Source: an uncultured Coriobacteriaceae bacterium (GTDB taxonomy: Bacteria > Actinomycetota > Coriobacteriia > Coriobacteriales > Atopobiaceae). Taken from it: 64,000 bases of DNA. Where the stretch lies: contig CADBDT010000001.1 in assembly GCA_902793465.1 (NCBI GenBank), positions 116,466 to 180,465 on the forward strand, in the 5' to 3' direction. Positions within the stretch are counted from its first letter, which is position 1; the number at the start of each line of letters is the position of its first letter. Below are positions 23,411 to 29,913 of this stretch, piece after piece. The notes beneath the pieces were generated by a model. The model worked only from the letters and a program-made list of their open reading frames with translations. It did no database searches and had not been told where the DNA came from. A program made the translations under genes and the position numbers.

Positions 23411-24856
23411 ATGCGTGTGCTTCATTACTCGTTGGGCTTTCCGCCGTATCGTTCGGGCGGACTCACCAAGTTCTGCATGGACCTTATGCGACAACAGCTT
23501 GCGGACGGCCACGAGGTGGGGTTGCTCTGGCCTGGCAACATGACGCTGCCTGGTCGCAAACCCCGCGTGCGGAGGCGTGCCAGCGTGGAGGGCATTGCCA
23601 GCTTTGAGGTGCTGCACCCGCTGCCAGTACCCTACGACGAGGGCATCTTGGATTTGGACGCCTTCATGGATCCGGGTAGCTTGGACACGTACGGTGCGTT
23701 CCTGGACGCGTACGCGCCCGACGTAATCCACATCCACACGCTCATGGGCCTGCACGAGGCGCTGCTGGATGCGGCAAAGCAAAGGGGCGTGCGGCTGGTG
23801 TTTACCGCACACGACTTCTTTCCCATCTGCCCCAAGGTAACGCTGTATCGCCACGGCGGACCGTGCAAGCACGCAGAGACTTGCGAGGAGTGCGCGGCGT
23901 GCAACGCCACGGCGCTCAGCCTGGGCAAGATCCGAGCCCTCCAGTCGCCGCTGTATCGTGCGGCTAAGGACTCCGCGCCCGTACGCTGGCTGCGCAAACG
24001 CCATCGCGACGCCTACTTGGGGGGTGCGATCGAACCGTCCAAAGACTCCGTGCTCATTGGGGATACTCCCCTTCGGGTACATCGCGAGCAGGACATTCCA
24101 TTACGGAAAGCGCAATCCGCGATGTACCCGAAGGGGAGTACCCCCAAGGGGCACGGCACCCCCGAGGCTACCACCTACCTCCGCCTGCGCACCCACTACG
24201 GCGCCATGCTCTCCCGCATGGACGCCATCCACTACAACAGCACTGTCACCCGGGCCGTCTATCAGCGCTTCTTCGACCTGCCAAACGCCACGGTGCTGCC
24301 CATAAGCCATGCGAGCATAGCCGACCACAAGCAGCGGCGCACGTACGGCGAAGGCCCCCTGCGCATACGCTACCTCGGCCCGCAAAGCGAGGCCAAGGGA
24401 TACTACCTGCTTGTGGAGGCGCTCGACCTGCTGTGGGAGAAGCGCAAGGACTTCCGCCTGGACGTTCACTTTACGCCGGCGGAGCAGCCCCCGTACCTAT
24501 ATGCGCACCCGCGCTACGACTACGCGGAGCTGTCGGGCATTCTGGAGAACACCGACGTGGTGGTGGTTCCCAGCGTATGGCAGGAGACCTTTGGCTTTAC
24601 GGCGCTGGAGGCACTGAGCTACGGAGTTCCCGTGGTGCTAAGCGGCACCGTGGGAGCGCGCGACATCCTTGCGCCAGGAGCGGGAGTCGTGGTGGAGCAC
24701 CCGGACGAACGTGCGCTGGCAGACGCAATCGACGGCCTAACACCCGAGCGCCTTGCCGACATGAACAAGGCCATACTCGAGCGTCAGAAAATACCCACGA
24801 TGAAAGACGTTGTACGCAACATAATGGAGCAGACTTACGAGGACGGATGCATATGA
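23411..24856 (+). CDS. Family 4 glycosyltransferase containing an in-frame hairpin repeat
   Basis: 481 residues from the ATG at 23411 (MRVLHYSLGFPPYRSGGLTKFCMDLMRQQL), GT-B fold. The N-domain has VIHIHTLMGLHEALLDAA and a cysteine cluster (PCKHAETCEECAAC), and the C-domain has LRIRYLGPQSEAKGYYLLVEAL and VVVPSVWQETFGFTALEALSYGVPVV with the EX7E residues. About 36 residues in the middle (from DSVLIGDTPLRVHREQDI to PKGSTPKGHGT) are encoded by hairpin copy 5, which keeps the frame. This may be tolerated as a surface loop between the two domains. It overlaps the next gene by ATGA. Confidence 0.88.
   Translation: MRVLHYSLGFPPYRSGGLTKFCMDLMRQQLADGHEVGLLWPGNMTLPGRKPRVRRRASVEGIASFEVLHPLPVPYDEGILDLDAFMDPGSLDTYGAFLDAYAPDVIHIHTLMGLHEALLDAAKQRGVRLVFTAHDFFPICPKVTLYRHGGPCKHAETCEECAACNATALSLGKIRALQSPLYRAAKDSAPVRWLRKRHRDAYLGGAIEPSKDSVLIGDTPLRVHREQDIPLRKAQSAMYPKGSTPKGHGTPEATTYLRLRTHYGAMLSRMDAIHYNSTVTRAVYQRFFDLPNATVLPISHASIADHKQRRTYGEGPLRIRYLGPQSEAKGYYLLVEALDLLWEKRKDFRLDVHFTPAEQPPYLYAHPRYDYAELSGILENTDVVVVPSVWQETFGFTALEALSYGVPVVLSGTVGARDILAPGAGVVVEHPDERALADAIDGLTPERLADMNKAILERQKIPTMKDVVRNIMEQTYEDGCI
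24048..24156. repeat. Long hairpin repeat, copy 5, inside a coding sequence
   Basis: CCGTGCTCATTGGGGATA and complementary TACCCCCAAGGGGCACGG, with a few mismatches, around the TACATCGCG / CGCGATGTA core. It lies wholly within the glycosyltransferase at 23411-24856 and has no in-frame stop in the sense frame. Confidence 0.85.
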
Positions 24857-25917
24857 GCCGCTGGATTGTGGAAGAGCTTCGCGAGTACGACCAGAACGAG
24901 CGGCATCACGCCGCGTCCAAGGCACGCACGGACGTGCGCGACATTCTGGTTGGGGCGGGCTACAGGCAAATACCCTTTACGTTTGCACAGGACCGCAACG
25001 TGGGTACCCTGCGCAAGCTCTGGCTGCATGTAAAGCTTCGCGACGAGTGGGGACGCGCGCTCGGCGAGCCGCGGTGGGGAGACGTGGTGGTGTTCCAGTA
25101 CCCCATGCACTACCAGACGCTGCTCTTCGGCAAGGTGCTGGCGGACCTGCGCAAGCGCGGAATCCTAACGGTGCTGGTAATCCACGACGTACAGAGCATC
25201 CGCAACGCCGTGGTATCCGCCAATACGAAGGGTGCGCTGCGCGCCCGCGTGGAGGAAGCGCATTCGCTCAAGCAGGCGGGTCGCATTGTGGTACACAACC
25301 AGCGCATGGCAGAGCTGCTACAGCGCGACTTTGATGTGCCAGCAGCAAGAATCGTGTGCCTGGGCCTCTTCGACTACGTTTGCGACAAGAACTTGGAGCA
25401 CCTCGCGACCACGGACGCACATGGCCCCGTTGTCATCGCCGGAAACCTGACCCCGCAGAAGGCGGGCTACGTGTACAAGCTCCCAAGCGACGTGCGCTTT
25501 AGGCTGTACGGGCCAGGATACGAGGGCAAAACGTCGATAAACGTGGACTACGCAGGCTCCTTCCCGCCCGAGCTTTTGCCATCCAAGCTGGCAGGCAGCT
25601 TTGGCCTGGTGTGGGACGGCCCGGAGGCAAGCTCGTGCACCGGTACGTACGGAGAATACCTGCGGGTAAACAACCCGCACAAGGCATCGCTCTACCTTGC
25701 GTCCGGCCTTCCGGTCGTAACGTGGTCCAAGGCCGCGGTGGGGGAGTTCGTGCAGGAACACGGCGTGGGCATTGTGGTGGACAGCCTGAACGACCTCCAC
25801 GACGCGCTGGCCTCCGTAACCCCTGACGCCTACGAGCAAATGTGCTCCCGTGCCCGCCAACTCTCCCGCGACCTCAACGCCGGCCACTACCTCCTCCATG
25901 CCATGGAAACCGTGTGA
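24853..25917 (+). CDS. Gtf3-like glycosyltransferase (galactofuranosyl/glucosyltransferase type)
   Basis: 354 residues, MSRWIVEELREYDQNERHHAASKARTDVRDIL. The layout fits the Gtf3/WbbI family: WGDVVVFQYPMHYQTLLFGKVLADLRKRGILTVLVIHDVQSIR in the N-domain, then IVVHNQRMAELL, VVIAGNLTPQKAGYVYKLP and GLVWDG...GTYGEYLRVNNPHKASLYLASGLPVVTWSKAAVGEFV. Family members add Galf to lipid-linked acceptors (WbbI) or Glc to GlcNAc on serine-rich proteins (Gtf3). In a lipid-carrier operon the former is likelier. ATGA overlap with the preceding glycosyltransferase shows translational coupling. Confidence 0.85.
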   Translation: MSRWIVEELREYDQNERHHAASKARTDVRDILVGAGYRQIPFTFAQDRNVGTLRKLWLHVKLRDEWGRALGEPRWGDVVVFQYPMHYQTLLFGKVLADLRKRGILTVLVIHDVQSIRNAVVSANTKGALRARVEEAHSLKQAGRIVVHNQRMAELLQRDFDVPAARIVCLGLFDYVCDKNLEHLATTDAHGPVVIAGNLTPQKAGYVYKLPSDVRFRLYGPGYEGKTSINVDYAGSFPPELLPSKLAGSFGLVWDGPEASSCTGTYGEYLRVNNPHKASLYLASGLPVVTWSKAAVGEFVQEHGVGIVVDSLNDLHDALASVTPDAYEQMCSRARQLSRDLNAGHYLLHAMETV

Positions 25918-25934
25918 ACATAAGTACAAAGAGA

Positions 25935-26246
25935 CTATAAAGCTGGACCTTGGAAAAGGTCCTCATGCGTACCCATCCTTACTAATCGAATGCTCGGATT
26001 TGTGTGATGTGGCTTATAGATAACTAGCACATCATACCGTCCTTCGGCGAGATGAAATTCCATATACCCAGTATAGTTGCCGCCAGGTTGCACGAGAAGG
26101 TGGGGATCGTACTGTGCGGAAACCTTTCCTGTCGTTTCAAGCTCGCGCAGCACGCCAAATAACTCGTCTTTGATCCGTGGGTGCGAAGCGGTTATGCGTT
26201 TATAATCGCGCTTAAATATTGGTTCAATTATTATTTTATAAGTCAT
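25935..26246 (-). CDS. RelE/YafQ-family mRNA interferase toxin
   Basis: 103 residues, MTYKIIIEPIFKRDYKRITASHPRIKDELFGVLREL. The family features are visible: a basic helix (FKRDYKRI), a strand LLVQPGGNYTGYMEFHLAEGRYDVLVIYKP and the C-terminal IRLVRMGTHEDLF, whose histidine is the usual YafQ-type catalytic position. It is a ribosome-dependent RNase toxin, paired with the RelB/DinJ-like gene directly upstream (9-bp gap). The pair sits inside the exopolysaccharide block. Confidence 0.88.
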   Translation of the reverse strand: MTYKIIIEPIFKRDYKRITASHPRIKDELFGVLRELETTGKVSAQYDPHLLVQPGGNYTGYMEFHLAEGRYDVLVIYKPHHTNPSIRLVRMGTHEDLFQGPAL

Positions 26247-26255
26247 ATTTCGATC

Positions 26256-26540
26256 CTATGACTCAAGATAGTCCAAGACGGCTTCTGCTGTATCGAACCG
26301 GGGCGAGTCATCGGCAACGATGCCTAGCTCCTTTGCTTGAGCGAGGACAAGAGCTGTCCTGGTCTCTGCAGTAGGCTCGCTAGTCGGCACAATTAGATCA
26401 AACGGGACACGCTTCTGAGCCACTAACTGCTTGGCTGCCATAACAAAGTAAGCGTTGGCGGTAAGTCCTAGTGCATTGAGGTCATGCGTAAACTGTGCCC
26501 CAAGGTCATCTTCAAGACGAACAGTCATTGTCTTTGGCAT
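26256..26540 (-). CDS. RelB/DinJ-family antitoxin
   Basis: 94 residues, MPKTMTVRLEDDLGAQFTHDLNALGLTANAYFVMAAKQLVAQKRVPFDL: the ribbon-helix-helix of DinJ/RelB, then an acidic, flexible C-terminus (ETRTALVLAQAKELGIVADDSPRFDTAEAVLDYLES) that wraps the toxin. AAGGAGC precedes the ATG. The perfect ATTGACAG/CTGTCAAT palindrome just upstream is a good autoregulatory operator. Confidence 0.88.
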   Translation of the reverse strand: MPKTMTVRLEDDLGAQFTHDLNALGLTANAYFVMAAKQLVAQKRVPFDLIVPTSEPTAETRTALVLAQAKELGIVADDSPRFDTAEAVLDYLES

Positions 26541-26562
26541 TATAGCTCCTTAATAGAATAAT

Positions 26563-26596
26563 ATTGACAGCAAAATAATACCAAATAACTGTCAAT
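26563..26596 (-). promoter_or_regulatory. Palindromic operator/promoter of the RelBE-type pair
   Basis: ATTGACAG (26563-26570) and CTGTCAAT (26589-26596) are perfect 8-bp arms with an 18-nt centre. On the minus strand the distal arm supplies a TTGACA -35 and the A/T-rich centre a TATTAT-like -10, so a repressor bound here would block the promoter. Confidence 0.6.
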
Positions 26597-26675
26597 TACG
26601 CAAAGTCAGCCTAGGGAGAGTGTATCCAGAAAACATGCAATAAGAATAGTAGGGCGGATGGTAAGACAGATGATC

Positions 26676-26893
26676 CTACGGGATACTCTCCTTCGGATAT
26701 ATCGCAATGCGTGCATTGGTTGGCTTCATCCTGGAGCTCCGCCATGGAACGTATCCAACTAGGCTTACCGAATAGCTGCGAGGGCGTGCTCCTTGGGGAT
26801 ACTCCCCATCGGGTACATCGCGAGTATCCCGTTTCATAATGCGAGGGTTAACCGCGATGTACCCGTAGGGGAATATCCCCAAGGAGCACGCCC
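26676..26893. repeat. Long hairpin repeat, copy 6, with a degenerate half copy
   Basis: 26782-26893 has arms GGGCGTGCTCCTTGGGGAT and ATCCCCAAGGAGCACGCCC around the TACATCGCG core. A decayed left half (GGGATACTCTCCTTCGG then ATATATCGC) is at 26680-26706. Together they occupy the 500-bp gap between the RelBE-type pair and the Stealth gene; nothing else is recognised there. Confidence 0.85.
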
Positions 26894-27040
26894 CCTCAAC
26901 TGACCAGGGCATGTTTCGGGGTGCCACCTCCGAGTGTATGCCCGAAGAGCGTACGCGCGGGGGTGTCACCCCGCAATGTACCCCACCATGCTAAAATCAG
27001 CCCAACCAAAACCGCCACATCGCAGAACCCGGAGTGCACC

Positions 27041-28048
27041 ATGAACAACATAGACGTCGTGCTAACGTGGGTGGACCAGAACGACCCCGCCTGGCAGGCC
27101 GAAAAGCGCAAGTACGAGCCGCGACAGGAGCAGGCAGCCGCGGACTGGTCCGTTACGGGCGACGAGCGCTACCGGGACTGGGACGGCGCGCGCTACGTGC
27201 TGCGGAGCATAGACGAGTTCATGCCCTGGGTGCATCGCGTGCACTTTGTTACCTGGGGCCACCTGCCAGAGTGGTTGGACACCAGCGCACCCAAGCTCAA
27301 CGTGGTCCGCCACGAGGACATGATGGACGCCAAGTACCTACCCACGTTCAACTCCAGCGCCATCATGCTCAACCTGTGCCACATAGACGGTCTGGCGGAA
27401 CAGTACGTAAACTTCAACGACGACACATTCGCCATCAAGCCCACCGTGCCCGAGGACTTCTTCCTTAACGGAAAGCCGCGGGATATGGCCTGTATAAGCC
27501 CCCAGCCTATCCTGCGCGACGTAATACGCAACGTGGAGCTCAATAATCTGGAGATAATCAACGACCACTTCTCCATCGACGACATCCGCCGCAACAAAAA
27601 GAAGTGGTTGGATTTTCGTAATTACGGCCCCTATGCCCTGCGCACCATGCTGTTCATGCGCTACAGCACCATAATAGGCATATTCGAGCCGCACATTCCC
27701 AATTCCCACCTGCGCTCCGTTGCCCTCGAGTTATGGGAGAAGGAGTTCGAGGCGCACGACGTAACGTGCAAGAACCGCTTTAGGTCCAAGCTCGACATAA
27801 GCGAGTGGGTGCAGCGACAATGGCAGCTGGTAAGCGGCAACTTTGAACCGCGCAGCCACAAGTTTGGCCAGCTGGTAAGTGCTTCGAATCTGGATGCCGT
27901 TCGCGACATCCTGTGGAAGTCCAAGTGCAAGCTGGTGTGCATAAACGACGACAACAGTGTTACCGCAGAGAACTTCCCCCGCATAAAGCAGCAGGTAAAT
28001 GCCGAACTCGTCCGTCTGCTCCCACGCAAGTCCTCGTTTGAGCTGTAG
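27041..28048 (+). CDS. Stealth-family sugar-phosphate transferase
   Basis: 335 residues from the ATG at 27041 (MNNIDVVLTWVDQNDPAWQ), 8 nt after CCGGAG; upstream in-frame extension covers repeat sequence and is rejected. Stealth blocks are clear: CR1 (IDVVLTWVDQNDPAW), CR2 (RDWDGARYVLRSIDEFMPWVHRVHFVTWGHLPEWL, VRHEDMM, LPTFNSSAIM, EQYVNFNDDTFA) and the later CR3/CR4 segments. Members transfer hexose- or HexNAc-phosphate, making phosphodiester-linked capsular polymers. The block's glycan may therefore contain sugar-phosphate links. The gene stands alone between hairpin copies 6 and 7. Confidence 0.9.
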   Translation: MNNIDVVLTWVDQNDPAWQAEKRKYEPRQEQAAADWSVTGDERYRDWDGARYVLRSIDEFMPWVHRVHFVTWGHLPEWLDTSAPKLNVVRHEDMMDAKYLPTFNSSAIMLNLCHIDGLAEQYVNFNDDTFAIKPTVPEDFFLNGKPRDMACISPQPILRDVIRNVELNNLEIINDHFSIDDIRRNKKKWLDFRNYGPYALRTMLFMRYSTIIGIFEPHIPNSHLRSVALELWEKEFEAHDVTCKNRFRSKLDISEWVQRQWQLVSGNFEPRSHKFGQLVSASNLDAVRDILWKSKCKLVCINDDNSVTAENFPRIKQQVNAELVRLLPRKSSFEL

Positions 28049-28080
28049 CCGGCAAGTAGGGGATCAACCATATTGGCATA

Positions 28081-28188
28081 GGGTGCACTTAGGGGATACT
28101 CCCTCTGGGGTACGTCGCGGATGGCCCTTTCATTACGAAATGGGCAACTCGCGACGTACCCCAGAGGGAGTATCCCCTAAGTGCACCC
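28081..28188. repeat. Long hairpin repeat, copy 7
   Basis: GGGTGCACTTAGGGGATACT and AGTATCCCCTAAGTGCACCC pair perfectly, with CCCTCTGGGGTACGTCGCG and its complement inside. It differs from the other copies at several core positions, and both arms change together. It stands between convergent genes, so it could also act as a terminator. Confidence 0.85.
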
Positions 28189-28221
28189 CACCCTTACCAA
28201 GGGAAGGACATCAATCCCACG

Positions 28222-29739
28222 CTACCACCCACGCACGTACACGCAGCCAAGCTGCTGTACGTCGTAGTTGCGGCACAACGACGATACGGCCCACGCGTCG
28301 GAACCCTTTACGTTGCTGTCCACCACGTAGACGGCGTTCTTAACGTTAAGCAGCAGCTCCTCGCCAGAATCCTGGGTAACGGTAAGCACCTGCGTCTCCA
28401 CGCCCTTGGAGGCAATCGCGGTCGCGACATCGTTTGCAAGGCCAGCCTCGTTGCCCATGCTTACAACGTGAATGCTGTCCACGCCTGCATGCGCACACAC
28501 CGAGCCAACCGTAACAGCAGTCTTGTCTATCTGCGTTGCAACGTCACCCAGCTTGCCAAAGCGCATCTTGTTAACCATCCGACTGTGGAACAGCGCGTCG
28601 AAGCCGCGGTAACGACGTGGGTAGAACACGCTGCCAAGCAGGCGGCTAGCAGTGTAGTCCTGGAGCATCTGGGCGGAGCCAACACGGCCGCGAACAATTA
28701 CTACCACCACGTACGCAATAGCATAAACCGCGCTGCCGACCACAAAGCCAACTGCGGCGAGCTTAATGCTAAAGGAAGGTTTCTTGGGCAGCGTAGCCGT
28801 GTTCGGAGTAGTGGCTGTTGCTGCTTCGACCTCATCTGCACTCGGTTCCTCAGCACTGCCAGTATTGTTTGCGGAGGAATTTAGAATCTGCATTGCATTT
28901 GTGTAAGCAGCCTTCTGGCTCGCATTCAGCGCGGTCTCGTTGGTCTTAATTGCGGTCCTGGTACTGTTAATGCTTGCAACCAGAGATGCCTTGCGGCTTA
29001 CGATGTCATTGTTGTAGGTACGTATCTCGTTGCGATCCAAGGGGTCTACCGTATGAGCTCCCATGGTCGCACTGAGCTCGTCGTGAATGCCCCGTACAAA
29101 TTCATCCACCTTATTGGCTATCGTGTTCGCGTCAATATCGTTGGGTAAAACTATGCTTACTGTTAGGACGATTCCTTTGGCAGAGCTGTCGGGTACTGTA
29201 CTGTATAACGCGCTGATAAGCTCGTAAATGTAACTCAACCCTGCTTCTGGGTCGATTATATTGCCAAGTTCCTGCACGGAGGAATTCCTTCTAAGTAGGG
29301 CAATATAGGCATCGGCGAGGGGGGTAACCTCAACACCATCGCCGGCGTTTAAGCGATAGCGAACATAGAGCGTGCGCTGGTTGGCTGGGTCCATACTCAG
29401 AAGAATCGAGTTGTTGAGATACCCGGATTGCGTTTTCACGAGCTCCTGTTGTTGTACTAAAAGCTCTACGGCTCCGCGGTCCTCGGCAGAAAGTGTTTCA
29501 AGCACCTTCTCGATGCCTTCGCCCTCGGGGAGCTCTGCCTGCTGTGCTGTAGCCTCTGCCTCCTTTACTGCAGCCTGGTAGCTTCTATTGTCGCGAAAAA
29601 GCTTAACGGCAGGAACCAAAGCGGCTGCAACGAAGGCAACAATGAGGACGGCCTTCCACTGATCCAATAATCCCCACAATAATTCACGTAGGTCGACCTC
29701 GGTCTCGGGTTCTTCATATACGTAAGAGCGACTATCCAT
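28222..29739 (-). CDS. Wzz/YveK-like polysaccharide chain-length and kinase-modulator protein
   Basis: 505 residues. An N-terminal Wzz domain starts DLRELLWGLLDQWKAVLIVAFVAAALVPAVKLF (membrane segment about 33-52). A long extracytoplasmic coiled region (IVSRKASLVASINSTRTAIKTNETAL) leads to a second membrane segment (KLAAVGFVVGSAVYAIAYVVVVI, about 330-352). The C-terminal cytoplasmic portion resembles a P-loop-less BY-kinase-like fold (VTVGSVCAHAGVDSIHVVSMG, VYVVDSN). It sets polymer length at the membrane with Wzy. It is divergent from the following glycan operon. No Wze/CpsD kinase or phosphatase is seen in the window. Confidence 0.8.
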   Translation of the reverse strand: MDSRSYVYEEPETEVDLRELLWGLLDQWKAVLIVAFVAAALVPAVKLFRDNRSYQAAVKEAEATAQQAELPEGEGIEKVLETLSAEDRGAVELLVQQQELVKTQSGYLNNSILLSMDPANQRTLYVRYRLNAGDGVEVTPLADAYIALLRRNSSVQELGNIIDPEAGLSYIYELISALYSTVPDSSAKGIVLTVSIVLPNDIDANTIANKVDEFVRGIHDELSATMGAHTVDPLDRNEIRTYNNDIVSRKASLVASINSTRTAIKTNETALNASQKAAYTNAMQILNSSANNTGSAEEPSADEVEAATATTPNTATLPKKPSFSIKLAAVGFVVGSAVYAIAYVVVVIVRGRVGSAQMLQDYTASRLLGSVFYPRRYRGFDALFHSRMVNKMRFGKLGDVATQIDKTAVTVGSVCAHAGVDSIHVVSMGNEAGLANDVATAIASKGVETQVLTVTQDSGEELLLNVKNAVYVVDSNVKGSDAWAVSSLCRNYDVQQLGCVYVRGW

Positions 29740-29913
29740 AGTTGCTGCCTTTCAATGTAGCCAAAGAAGCTATTTCGTAGATTGCTAAACATATTACTAC
29801 ATATAGTTTGCGGTGCAGGTTTGGTTATGAAAGTGCATGGGACGAACGCCAGCAGCTCTTCTTTCTTAGCAAGTCTGCTTTATACTTATGTTTCTTCGAC
29901 GAAAGCGAATGTC

